Shown in pieces: positions 9,371-16,995 of a DNA stretch of 37,716 nt (positions are counted from its first letter, which is position 1; each line of letters starts with the position of its first letter). The notes beneath the pieces are model-generated. The model made no database searches. It saw nothing but the letters and a program-made list of their open reading frames with translations, and had not been told where the DNA came from. Location: the NCBI GenBank assembly GCA_002721705.1, contig PBLJ01000072.1, positions 1 to 37,716 on the forward strand. The letters run 5' to 3'. The position numbers were made by a program, and so were the translations under genes. This DNA is from Opitutia bacterium. Lineage in GTDB: Bacteria; Verrucomicrobiota; Verrucomicrobiia; Opitutales; Seribacteraceae.

Positions 9371-9994
9371 TCAGTTGTTTTGAGGAACGAAGACTTCTCG
9401 TCCGATTTGCAAACTGGTATCCTTGACGATATTGTTAGCAGCCTTGATCCATGGAACGGTTGAATCATGGTTGCGAGCAATGCGACTCAAGGTGTCGCCA
9501 CTCTGTACCGTGTAAACAATCCCCGTGGTGGGATGGTTGACCGTAGGAGGGTGTTGTGGCTTCGGAGGACGGTTCGCGTTTATTTTTTTCTCAAGGGCAT
9601 CGATGTGAGCCCTTGTTTTTCGGCCGTGATCCTCGAGTGTTGCGTTCACCTTGTTCAACAATTCCTTGTTGAATTTGGCATCACCGAGAACGAATTCCTT
9701 TCGAAGGGTCGCAAGTTCTCTGTCCATGGCTTCGGCAAAAGTTCGCAAATCTTCTCGGGACACGTTGTCCCGTGAGTTACCTTGGGAAAGCGTGGCTTTC
9801 AATTGGGCATTCTCTCTTCGCAAGGACTCCATTTCCGAACGCAAAAGAGTCACCTGACGATTTAGTATCGCCATATCCTGAGTCAGGTTGGCCAAACGGA
9901 CGCTGGCATCAGCAGCTTCCATATTCGGCATTGCAAAAACGAACGCTCCCAACAAGAGCGAACACCCCCATACGGACGGTTTTCTTCCCATCAT
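9371..9994 (-). CDS. Exported coiled-coil protein with C-terminal LysM domain
   Basis: The 207-residue protein starts with a signal peptide (hydrophobic WGCSLLLGAFVFAM, cleavage likely near NMEAADA). Two heptad-rich coiled-coil stretches follow at about 33-72 and 83-138, then a Pro-rich hinge, then one LysM domain at about 161-204 (YTVQSGDTLSRIARNH, ending FVPQNN). LysM domains bind peptidoglycan glycan strands. The coiled coil could span periplasm or drive oligomers, so it may be an envelope organising protein, but no enzyme domain is present. Two in-frame ATGs (9994 and 9991) stand next to each other, and the strong GGGGAGG ribosome site favours the second by spacing. It may be co-transcribed with parB, which follows after four bases. 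Confidence 0.8.
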   Translation of the reverse strand: MMGRKPSVWGCSLLLGAFVFAMPNMEAADASVRLANLTQDMAILNRQVTLLRSEMESLRRENAQLKATLSQGNSRDNVSREDLRTFAEAMDRELATLRKEFVLGDAKFNKELLNKVNATLEDHGRKTRAHIDALEKKINANRPPKPQHPPTVNHPTTGIVYTVQSGDTLSRIARNHDSTVPWIKAANNIVKDTSLQIGREVFVPQNN

Positions 9995-9999
9995 ACTAT

Positions 10000-10006
10000 C
10001 CTCCCC
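10000..10006 (-). promoter_or_regulatory. Strong Shine-Dalgarno site of the LysM gene
   Basis: GGGGAGG on the minus strand ends 5 bases before the first ATG (9994) and 8 bases before the second (9991). The second spacing is nearer the usual optimum. It stands out because most genes here lack a recognisable ribosome site. Confidence 0.6.
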
Positions 10007-10061
10007 TTAACTAAACTTAATGCAAATTGCTCTTTAATTGGTAAGGGCCGCGGAGAAAAAA

Positions 10062-11069
10062 TCAATCCACATATTTGTTTTTCCTAAAGAAACCCGCATG
10101 GTCGCCAACCAAAGGAGTATTGGAAATGGTCGGCAACCGGGTTCCATCGGGCAAAGGAAAGCCTCTTAAAAAGGAGGAGGCATCCAGCATTTTGCCACCA
10201 GGGCGTTGCATTTCGAGCACAGCCAAAGTCCCCTCCCCTGTAGCGAGGCACAAAGCTCCGTTTCGCTCCCCGATGATTTCACCGGGAACGCAGTTGGTCG
10301 AAGCATCGAGAGCGAGAGCAGCCCCCACCTTGATGCGAACGTCTCCGAAGGCAAAGAAGCATCCTGGCCAAGCTTTGAAGGCCGCCACGCGTCGAGCCAA
10401 GGTGTCGGCAGGCATCGAAAAATCCAAGTTTCCGTCCTCTTTTCTGAGAATTCGGCAGTAAGTGGCATGGGCTTCGTCCTGGGTCATCTCCTTGGCGCTG
10501 CCTGCAAGCAAATGGTTCAAGTTGCGTTTGAGCAATGCAGGGCAGAGAAGAGCTAGTTTCTCACGCAAGGAAGGCCCATCTTCGTCATCCTTCAGATCGG
10601 TTTTCTGCTGATCCACCAAGGGGCCAGCATCCATTTTTGAAATAATTCGCATCAAGCTGACGCCAGTACTTCGTTCCCCTTCAGCAAGAGCCGTTTCAAT
10701 GGGAGAAGCGCCGCGATAGGAAGGAAGCAAAGATGCGTGCAAGTTATAAATTCGCCCTCCGACCGAATCGATCAAATCCGGCTTCAAGAGATGTCCATAG
10801 GCCATGACCATGACCAACGAGATTCGTTTACTCTGCAACCAAGCCGCTTCGGCTGCGTCTGGCTTTTCCGGAGCCAGGCATTCGATTCCTCGCTTCGTCG
10901 CCCATTCCTTGATTGGATTTACGCGCAAGCGCTTTCCGCGACCGGCAGGCCGATCCGGTTGGGTGAACACACCCGCCAGTTCGACATCTTGCTGATCATC
11001 GAGAAAACGAAGGGCCGGCAACGCGATGAGGTCCGATCCCATGAATGCGATTCGCTTGGTTCCTCCCAT
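10062..11069 (-). CDS. fmt: Methionyl-tRNA formyltransferase
   Basis: The enzyme formylates Met-tRNA(fMet) with 10-formyltetrahydrofolate to make the bacterial initiator. Catalytic landmarks are all present: an N-terminal strand (RIAFMGSD), the NLHASLLPSYRGASPI block with the catalytic Asn and His, and SKMDAGP with the catalytic Asp (Asn115, His117 and Asp153 when counted from the upstream GTG). A C-terminal OB-fold-like domain starts near DGNLDFSMPADTL. The usual length is about 310 residues; the ATG at 11069 gives 335. An in-frame GTG at 11087 would add six residues but lies one base from the T-run of the der terminator. Neither start has a well-spaced ribosome site. Transcription must come from readthrough or a promoter hidden inside der. 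Confidence 0.92.
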   Translation of the reverse strand: MGGTKRIAFMGSDLIALPALRFLDDQQDVELAGVFTQPDRPAGRGKRLRVNPIKEWATKRGIECLAPEKPDAAEAAWLQSKRISLVMVMAYGHLLKPDLIDSVGGRIYNLHASLLPSYRGASPIETALAEGERSTGVSLMRIISKMDAGPLVDQQKTDLKDDEDGPSLREKLALLCPALLKRNLNHLLAGSAKEMTQDEAHATYCRILRKEDGNLDFSMPADTLARRVAAFKAWPGCFFAFGDVRIKVGAALALDASTNCVPGEIIGERNGALCLATGEGTLAVLEMQRPGGKMLDASSFLRGFPLPDGTRLPTISNTPLVGDHAGFFRKNKYVD

Positions 11070-11088
11070 GCCTCCATACTTAGACACG

Positions 11089-11123
11089 AAAAAAGGCCGG
11101 TGTTCAAGAAAACGACCGACCTT
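11089..11123 (-). terminator. Intrinsic terminator after der
   Basis: On the minus strand AAGGTCGGT (11123-11115) pairs with ACCGGCCTT (11101-11093) over nine positions. One pair is a G-U wobble, which makes the stem perfect only in minus-strand RNA. Six T residues follow at once (plus-strand A at 11089-11094). This is a classic Rho-independent terminator for der. It ends within a few bases of the first possible fmt start. Confidence 0.78.
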
Positions 11124-11150
11124 GACTGGAAAAAGGGGGAACTACTGGCG

Positions 11151-12545
11151 TCAGTTCTTCTTTGAGTAACGAGCCTCCTTACCGCTAAGGATGAAGCGAA
11201 GGGGAGCCCCCAGAAGATCGAATCGCGTGGTGAGACCATTGGCCAAGTAGCGCTGATAACCATCTTCCAAGCGATCGATGCGATTGCAAAAAAGACGAAT
11301 CGTAAAAGGGCGTGTGTTAGTCTGCACGGCATAGAAAATCTTGAATCGCTTGCCCTTGCGGGCTGCGGGTGGTCGATTCTCCATCATGCCGATGATTGCG
11401 CGGTTCAATTCCGGTGTCGGGAGAAAACGATCCAAGCCTTGATCCACTTCACGCACCGCGGAAAGCATGTCTTCGATTGCCAATCCTGTCTTGGCGGAAA
11501 CGAAAAGGATCGGGAAACCCGGCAAAACGAACAATTCCTTGCGAATCGCTTTTTCGTACTCTTTCCGGAAATGAGACTCGTTTTTGTAACCGCTCAAGGG
11601 GTCTCTGCGAAACCCCTGAACCGCAACGTCCCATTTATTGACGAGCACGACCAAAGCCTTGCCGGATTCCGCGATCAATCCGGCCATGACCTTGTCCTGT
11701 TTGGACACGCCTTCACGAGCATCGAGAACGAGAAGGGCGACGTCGGTGCGATTAATTGCTTCCTCTGTACGAAGAGAGGAAAAGTATTCCAAGGAGTCCG
11801 CGATTTTTTTGCGTTGTCGCAAGCCTGCGGTATCAAAAAGGCAAAATCGCCAAGTTTCATCCTGCTCGGCTTGGTAATCCAGCTCCCGCATGGTGGTTTC
11901 ACGCGTAGTGCCCGGGACGTCGCTGACGATCAAGCGCTCGGCGTCAAGCAGGCGGTTGCACAAGGAGGACTTGCCTACGTTGGGACGTCCCACGAAAGCC
12001 ATCCGAATACGGCGTTCACCGCGGACGTTGCTTTCGGGAGCAACGGGGCCAAGCCGTTTGCGGATGTCTGCGAGCAAGTCCTCGACCCCGAATCCGTGCT
12101 CCGCGGAAAGGCGATGGAAATCGTCGAACCCAAGCCTGGCGAACTCATCGGCACGACCCACCTCCTCGGGAAAATCGATTTTGTTGACGACAAGTACCAG
12201 TTGCTTGTCCAAACGCCGTAATTTCTCCGCCACCATTTCATCCAAAGGAGCAAGGCCTTCACGCCCATCGGTCACGAAAAGGATCAAATCGGCCGCCTCG
12301 ATGGCAAAATCAACTTGGGCCTCGGTTGCATCCTGAATTTCCACGGGAGTCATGCTTTCTCGGAGACCAAGGCCACCGGTATCCATCAAGACGTAACCGT
12401 CCGCGGATTCCGCCGTCACGACGTCCCTGGTAACACCCGGCCGATCATGCACGATGGAAATGCGGCGACCGGTCAACCGGTTGAAGAGCCGGCTTTTCCC
12501 AACGTTGGGTCGGCCGACGATGGCTATGCTTGGAACTGGGCCCAT
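11151..12545 (-). CDS. der: Ribosome-assembly GTPase Der (EngA)
   Basis: Der is the only bacterial GTPase with two tandem G domains, and both are intact. The first has GRPNVGKS (11-18), DTGG (55-58) and NKID (121-124). The second has GRPNVGKSS (186-194), DTAG (238-241) and NKWD (303-306). A C-terminal KH-like domain follows (about 365-455, with the RKGKRFKIFYAVQ pattern). Length is 464 residues, normal for the family. It acts in 50S ribosomal subunit maturation and is usually essential. The gene starts nine bases after the aminotransferase stop and is followed by a clear hairpin terminator, so it is probably the last gene of the lrp-aminotransferase-der transcript. Confidence 0.95.
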   Translation of the reverse strand: MGPVPSIAIVGRPNVGKSRLFNRLTGRRISIVHDRPGVTRDVVTAESADGYVLMDTGGLGLRESMTPVEIQDATEAQVDFAIEAADLILFVTDGREGLAPLDEMVAEKLRRLDKQLVLVVNKIDFPEEVGRADEFARLGFDDFHRLSAEHGFGVEDLLADIRKRLGPVAPESNVRGERRIRMAFVGRPNVGKSSLCNRLLDAERLIVSDVPGTTRETTMRELDYQAEQDETWRFCLFDTAGLRQRKKIADSLEYFSSLRTEEAINRTDVALLVLDAREGVSKQDKVMAGLIAESGKALVVLVNKWDVAVQGFRRDPLSGYKNESHFRKEYEKAIRKELFVLPGFPILFVSAKTGLAIEDMLSAVREVDQGLDRFLPTPELNRAIIGMMENRPPAARKGKRFKIFYAVQTNTRPFTIRLFCNRIDRLEDGYQRYLANGLTTRFDLLGAPLRFILSGKEARYSKKN

Positions 12546-12554
12546 GTCACGTAA

Positions 12555-13757
12555 TCAGCCGACGCCTTCCATGGACCCGGAAGAATGACCAAGAGAGTCC
12601 ATGAAGCGAGAGATTCTATCGGATGCCTGCTGCAATTGAATGTAGGAAGTGGAAAAACTGGCTCGCACGTGATCCTTTCCAGCCTCTCCGAAAGCGGAAC
12701 CAGGCACTACCGCGACTTCTCTTTCGCGCAAGAGGCGGTGGGCAAATTCGATTTCATCGAGACCCGTGGCCGCAACGTTCGGGAAAGCGTAAAAAGATCC
12801 GCCTGGAGAATGACAGGGGAGTCCGATTTCATTAAATCGGCGAACCAAGTAATCTCGCCTTCGCAAGTATTGTTCCTTCATCCTCAGCACACTTTCGCGG
12901 CCATTCAGGAGAGCTTCCAGAGCGGCTTCCTGGCTAAGGATTGGAGCGCACATCATGGAGTACTGATGTACTTTCATCATGGCCTCGATCAACTCGGATG
13001 GGCCACAAGCATAACCAATCCGAAAACCAGTCATTGCGAAAGCCTTGGAAAACCCGTGGAGAAAAATCACGCGATCCTTCATTCCGGGCAAGGAAGCGAT
13101 GCTGCAATGCTCGCCATCGAAAGTGAGCTCGGCATAGATTTCATCGCTTAGCACGAGAAGATCCTTTTCCACCGCGAATCGAGCGATTCGTTCCAAGGTG
13201 GACTTGTCCGCAACACCACCCGTGGGATTGGTGGGGAAATTGAGAATAAGAGCCTTGCAGCCTTCTTCCCATGCATCCTCCAAGGCAGCGGGAGCGAGAG
13301 CGAAGTCGTTTCGAGCCGAGGTGGCGGCTCCCAATGCCTTCCCATGCACCAAGACGATGCTTGGGTCGTAGGAAACGTAACAAGGTTGGTGGTAAAGGAC
13401 TTTCTCTCCGGGATTCACGAAGGCTCGCAGAGCAAGGTCGAGAGCCTCGGAAACTCCTACAGTAACGAGCACTTCATCTTCTGGATCATATTCGACGCCA
13501 AACGACGACTGGACGTAGCTGGAAATCGCTTTGCGCAGTCTCAGCAGGCCCAAGTTGTCGGTGTAACTGGTTCGTCCCTTTTCGAGAGCAAAGACAGCTG
13601 CTTCGCGAACATGCCAGGGAGTAACGAAATCCGGCTCGCCTATACCGAGAGATATGGCTTGTGGCATGTCCGAAACGACGGCAAAAAAGTCGCGAATGCC
13701 GGATCTTGGCAAATCCTTTACGTGATTTGCCACAAATCTGGATGATTGGAGGGTCAT
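12555..13757 (-). CDS. Class I/II PLP aminotransferase coupled to an Lrp regulator
   Basis: The 400-residue protein has the fold-type I landmarks SLGIGEPDF (36-44), NFPTNPTG (173-180), SDEIY (204-208) and GFSKAFAMTGFRIG, with the Schiff-base lysine at 238. It probably transaminates aromatic, branched-chain or aspartate-type amino acids; the sequence does not settle which. The frame is open 210 bases farther upstream, but the ATG at 13757 overlaps the TGA of the Lrp gene (TGATG) and begins at the conserved N terminus, so I chose it. The overlap suggests translational coupling with the regulator, which may sense the enzyme's substrate or product. It is a second member of the class, distinct from the one at 5568-6758. 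Confidence 0.87.
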   Translation of the reverse strand: MTLQSSRFVANHVKDLPRSGIRDFFAVVSDMPQAISLGIGEPDFVTPWHVREAAVFALEKGRTSYTDNLGLLRLRKAISSYVQSSFGVEYDPEDEVLVTVGVSEALDLALRAFVNPGEKVLYHQPCYVSYDPSIVLVHGKALGAATSARNDFALAPAALEDAWEEGCKALILNFPTNPTGGVADKSTLERIARFAVEKDLLVLSDEIYAELTFDGEHCSIASLPGMKDRVIFLHGFSKAFAMTGFRIGYACGPSELIEAMMKVHQYSMMCAPILSQEAALEALLNGRESVLRMKEQYLRRRDYLVRRFNEIGLPCHSPGGSFYAFPNVAATGLDEIEFAHRLLREREVAVVPGSAFGEAGKDHVRASFSTSYIQLQQASDRISRFMDSLGHSSGSMEGVG

Positions 13758-14239
13758 CAGGGGCTGATGGCAGGCTTGTCCGATGCAGAGCCTTCTTCGA
13801 CCAAGAGGTGGCGTTGCTCCTTGTAGGCTCTCAGCAAAAAGTGGGTAGCGGTGGAAAGGACGCCTTCGATCGTTGCCAATCTCTCGGAAACGAAAGAGGC
13901 GACAGTACGCAGGTTTTTGCCTGCCACTATAACCAGCAAGTCGTATCCTCCAGACATAAGGTAGCAAGACTCGACCTCGTCGAATCGACTGATTCGCAAG
14001 GACAGGCGATCGAATCCTCCTTCTCGCTCGGGACTGATCTTGACCTCGATTACGGCTCTCACTTGATCATCCTCCACTTCGGCGGGATTGAAGACCGGTC
14101 TCCATCCCAAGAGGATTTTTTCATCCTTGAGACGTTCCAGCTCCTCGGTGACCGCTGCTTCATCCATGCCCAAGACATCAGCCATCTGGTGGGTTTCCAG
14201 ACATTCACCTTCAAGCAACAACTGAAGAACGGAACTCAT
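13757..14239 (-). CDS. Lrp/AsnC-family transcriptional regulator
   Basis: At 160 residues this is a normal Lrp/AsnC protein. The N-terminal winged helix-turn-helix spans about residues 1-47 (MADVLGMDEAAVTEELERLKDE holds the recognition helix region). The C-terminal RAM/SAM effector domain runs from about 62 to 140, with RAVIEVKISPE and the CYLMSGGYDLLVIVAG strand-turn pattern. Such proteins form dimers to octamers and respond to amino acids. Its TGA overlaps the ATG of the aminotransferase, which is the best clue to its target. A 77-base gap precedes it after the NUDIX gene. No convincing promoter or operator could be read there. Confidence 0.83.
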   Translation of the reverse strand: MSSVLQLLLEGECLETHQMADVLGMDEAAVTEELERLKDEKILLGWRPVFNPAEVEDDQVRAVIEVKISPEREGGFDRLSLRISRFDEVESCYLMSGGYDLLVIVAGKNLRTVASFVSERLATIEGVLSTATHFLLRAYKEQRHLLVEEGSASDKPAISP

Positions 14240-14316
14240 GGCTTCATGGAGAGAACATGACCAAAAAAAGGAAAGCGAACATGGTAAAGGGAGTTAGTCC
14301 GGGGGCAATTCCAAAG

Positions 14317-14883
14317 TCAGCTCAAGTCCAAGGCTTGGCGTTCCAGCCAAAGATAAAGCAAGGCATCGAGACTGAGAGCATGGTCGATGCGGCCCGCCCT
14401 GACCCAGGAAACCGCCTCGCTCAAAGGAAGCAAGCGAGTCTCGAGTTCCTCGTTGGCATCAAAGGAAGTTGCGGCCACGAGCTTGGATTCTTCAACCAGC
14501 ACGAAATGACAACGATTTCGGAAGAGAGCGGGGTTGGGGCGACAGGATGCTAGAATCCGCGCCTTTTCACCGACAAAACCAGTTTCTTCTCGAAGTTCCC
14601 GCACGGCGGCATCGACCGGGGATTCTCCTGGGTCAATGACTCCGCCGGGCACTTCCCAGGAAAGTTGATCGGACCCGAACCTGTACTGACAAACCATGAC
14701 AAGTTCGTCGCTCGAGGTAAGGGCCACGACGTTGACCCAATCGGAAGTATCGAGAACGAAAAAATCTCCCTCGCGGCCATCGGGATGGCGACAACGCAAG
14801 CGACGCGCCTCGAAAATACGGCAATCCGCCTCTCTTTCATCGGAAAGAACGTCCCAGGAAGAGGGCTTGCGATCGGCAGTCAT
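14317..14883 (-). CDS. NUDIX hydrolase, ADP-ribose pyrophosphatase-like
   Basis: A complete Nudix box occupies residues 81-103 with the pattern G-x5-E-x7-R-E-L-x-E-E-x-G-F (G81, E87, R95, E96, E99, E100, G102). The preceding strand pattern (VNVVALTSSDELVMVCQYRFG, then SWEVPGG) is the one seen in ADP-ribose and nucleotide-sugar pyrophosphatases. Length, 188 residues, fits. It would cleave a nucleoside diphosphate linked to another group in the cytoplasm. The ATG overlaps the TGA of the phosphatase gene upstream (ATGA), so it is part of the hldA-gmhB transcript. In that setting ADP-heptose or another sugar nucleotide is a possible substrate, but this is only inferred from position. Confidence 0.85.
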   Translation of the reverse strand: MTADRKPSSWDVLSDEREADCRIFEARRLRCRHPDGREGDFFVLDTSDWVNVVALTSSDELVMVCQYRFGSDQLSWEVPGGVIDPGESPVDAAVRELREETGFVGEKARILASCRPNPALFRNRCHFVLVEESKLVAATSFDANEELETRLLPLSEAVSWVRAGRIDHALSLDALLYLWLERQALDLS

Positions 14884-15419
14884 TGCTTTTCCAAATGATC
14901 CACGAAGGCAGCCAAATCATCGAATACGCCCATATTCTTTTCCTCAGTGTAGAAGCGCACTTCCTCCGTAAAGGGTTTGCCCGTCTTCACGAAGGCGCCT
15001 CTTGCGCCGGCTGAAGCTGCAGTTTCGAGGTCCAGCAACTTGTCGCCAACCATGTAGGACGAGGAAACCTCGAGGTTGTGCTTTTCAACCATTTCCAAGA
15101 TGAATCGAGGGGATGGCTTACGATAGACGTGTTCGTCGTCCGGATGCTCGGTAGCAAGACAGACGTCGACGAAGAAATCAGCAGGAAGACCAAATAATTC
15201 GAGCATTCTCAAGTTACAGGCATGAACCGTCTCCAAGGTGAAAAAACCCCTTCCCACCCCGGACTGATTCGAAAAAAGAAATGGCAGGTAGCCCAAGGAG
15301 CAAGCCTTGGCCAAGGCATCGGCAACACCGGGAATTAATTCAATTCGACGAGGATCGGAAAGATAGTGGTAATCCGGGATCAAAGTGCCGTCCCGGTCCA
15401 GAAAAAGACCTCGCTTCAT
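14880..15419 (-). CDS. gmhB: HAD-IIIA phosphatase, GmhB-like heptose bisphosphatase, lacking zinc-site cysteines
   Basis: The 179-residue protein has the HAD motifs DRDGT (8-12; nucleophile Asp8, acid/base Asp10), SNQSGVGRG (50-58), YRKPSP with Lys101, and GDKLLD (125-130). This matches the histidinol-phosphate/GmhB subfamily. GmhB removes the 7-phosphate of D-glycero-beta-D-manno-heptose 1,7-bisphosphate in ADP-heptose synthesis. Its position directly after hldA, with an ATGA overlap, supports that role. Canonical GmhB has a CxH...CxC zinc site before RKP. Here only Cys87 remains of the pattern, the two cysteines before RKP are replaced (HVYRKP), and a single His stands at 97. It may be a zinc-free variant or act on a related sugar bisphosphate. 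Confidence 0.78.
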   Translation of the reverse strand: MKRGLFLDRDGTLIPDYHYLSDPRRIELIPGVADALAKACSLGYLPFLFSNQSGVGRGFFTLETVHACNLRMLELFGLPADFFVDVCLATEHPDDEHVYRKPSPRFILEMVEKHNLEVSSSYMVGDKLLDLETAASAGARGAFVKTGKPFTEEVRFYTEEKNMGVFDDLAAFVDHLEKQ

Positions 15420-16387
15420 GCCTCTCCCAAGTGAGTCAGTATTTCATCGGCGCAAGTGGTTGCAGTACCTACTTTACCCACTACGATGCCCGCCGCCGCA
15501 TTCGCCAAAGTCGCCGCTTCGCGAAAACTGCAACCGGATGCCAAGGCCAAGGTCAAGGTTGCGATCACGGTATCCCCTGCCCCGGAAACGTCGAAGACTT
15601 CACGAGCCGCCGTGGGAATAGTCTCACCAATTTCCCCCTCTTCCGAAAGCATCATGCCTTCATCACCCAAGGTAATGGCCAGAAAACGAGGGGCGTAACG
15701 CTCGTGAATCGCCGCGCAAACACGCTCGGCTGGGAAGGAAGCATGGTCCTCCTTGTCCAAGCCCGCCAACTCAAGGGCCTCAACCCGATTCGGGGTAAGC
15801 AAGTCGACTCCCTGATGATTCAGGCAACGCCTAGGCTTTGGATCCAAGGCCACGATGACCGAGGCGGAAGAACGTTTTTTCAAGACACGCTCCACCATAG
15901 AATCGTCCACGAAACCTTTGCCGTAATCGGACAAAATCACCGCCTCCGCTTTCGCTAACTGAAGGTCCAACCCTTCCCAATCGTTCTCCGAGTTCAAAGC
16001 ATAGGTTTCCACCGACTGTTCACGATCCACTCTGCAAAGTTGCTGGTTGCGAGCCATTACGCGGGCCTTGCAAATCGTTTCCCGTTGATCGCTGCGAAAA
16101 GTTGAATCGTATTGCACGCCGCGCTGACCAAGGACTTCAAGGAGCCGTTCGCCAGCTTCGTCTTTGCCTATCCAGCCACATAAAGTAGCTTCCGCTCCCA
16201 AGGCCGCGGCATTGAGCGCGACGTTGGCCGCTCCGCCAGCGGCATAGGAATCACGCTCCACTCGTACAACGGGCACGGGAGCTTCGGGAGAAACGCGATG
16301 GGCATCTCCCCACAGATAATGGTCAAGCATGGCGTCGCCCGCCACGAGGACACGCAGTTTGCTGATTTTTTCCAATGCGGACCTCAT
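15416..16387 (-). CDS. hldA: D-glycero-beta-D-manno-heptose-7-phosphate kinase (PfkB family)
   Basis: The 323-residue protein is a single PfkB-type kinase domain. VAGDAMLDHYLWGDAHRVSP (15-34) is the characteristic N terminus of heptose kinases. GGAANVA (51-57) and DVSGAGDT (266-273, with the catalytic Asp in GAGD) complete the ribokinase signatures. It would phosphorylate D-glycero-D-manno-heptose 7-phosphate at C1 in the route to ADP-L-glycero-D-manno-heptose for LPS core. It has no C-terminal nucleotidyltransferase domain, so it corresponds to HldA, not the fused HldE, and an hldC gene should exist elsewhere. It starts 53 bases from the divergent DUF192 gene and leads the hldA-gmhB-NUDIX transcript. 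Confidence 0.86.
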   Translation of the reverse strand: MRSALEKISKLRVLVAGDAMLDHYLWGDAHRVSPEAPVPVVRVERDSYAAGGAANVALNAAALGAEATLCGWIGKDEAGERLLEVLGQRGVQYDSTFRSDQRETICKARVMARNQQLCRVDREQSVETYALNSENDWEGLDLQLAKAEAVILSDYGKGFVDDSMVERVLKKRSSASVIVALDPKPRRCLNHQGVDLLTPNRVEALELAGLDKEDHASFPAERVCAAIHERYAPRFLAITLGDEGMMLSEEGEIGETIPTAAREVFDVSGAGDTVIATLTLALASGCSFREAATLANAAAGIVVGKVGTATTCADEILTHLGEA

Positions 16388-16440
16388 GACCTTGCAGTTG
16401 TTTTCATTGCATAGAACAAAGGAATCATTGTTTTGGCATC

Positions 16441-16995
16441 ATGCATCGAGAGCCTTCATTGACACGAAGAAAATTCTTGGTCGCGGTCATGGCAACACCT
16501 TGGCTGGACTCTTGTCGTTCGAAAAGTCCGCGTAGTTCAACTGAAGCGCGGCATGGGATAGACACATATTTCCCCATTCGAATTGACGGAAAGACTCTAC
16601 AGTTGCAGTTGGCAATCTCGGAAAAGGAAAAAAACCTCGGGCTCATGCACCGCAAGAAATTGCCCGAGGATCATGGCATGGTGTTTCTTTACGACAAGCC
16701 CGGAAGGAAAAGTTTCTGGATGAAAAACACCTGGATACCTCTCGACATTGGCTTCTTTTCACCCGACGGCGCCTTGCTCGAAGTAAGGAAGCTCTATCCA
16801 CAAGACGAGACGTCCGTCAAATCCGGCTCGACCAACGTCCTCTTTGCAATCGAACTCAACCGGAATGCCTATAGAGAAAAAGGAATCTCGATCGGCGCGA
16901 AAACAAACCTCGACGAACTACGTAAGGCGGTTCTGGCCAGAGGTTTCGATCCAACCAAATACGGCATCGAAAAGCTCACTCCTCGCTCCCCCTAG
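16441..16995 (+). CDS. DUF192 protein, likely Tat-exported lipoprotein
   Basis: Residues 70-140 carry the DUF192 pattern: GLMHRKKLPEDHGMVFLY, then FWMKNTWIPLDIGFF and a conserved acidic-polar end. The family is widespread, small and of unknown biochemical function. The N terminus has a twin-arginine motif (TRRKFL, residues 8-13), a short hydrophobic stretch and Cys25 preceded by LDS, so it may be a Tat-routed lipoprotein. The Asp at -2 is atypical for a lipobox. It is the only plus-strand gene between 5.5 kb and the right edge. It diverges from hldA and its last 20 bases overlap the 3' end of galE on the other strand. Confidence 0.75.
   Translation: MHREPSLTRRKFLVAVMATPWLDSCRSKSPRSSTEARHGIDTYFPIRIDGKTLQLQLAISEKEKNLGLMHRKKLPEDHGMVFLYDKPGRKSFWMKNTWIPLDIGFFSPDGALLEVRKLYPQDETSVKSGSTNVLFAIELNRNAYREKGISIGAKTNLDELRKAVLARGFDPTKYGIEKLTPRSP

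Noticed and set aside
11439-12221. Plus-strand open frame of about 260 codons
   Set aside because: It lies wholly antisense to der, whose motifs are complete; its translation has no domain pattern.
13758-13967. N-terminal extension of the aminotransferase
   Set aside because: The extra frame lies inside the Lrp gene and lacks similarity to aminotransferases; the TGATG overlap gives a better start.
16388-16440. Divergent promoter region between hldA and the DUF192 gene
   Set aside because: Promoters must exist nearby, but no -10/-35 pair with usual spacing could be read in these 53 bases.
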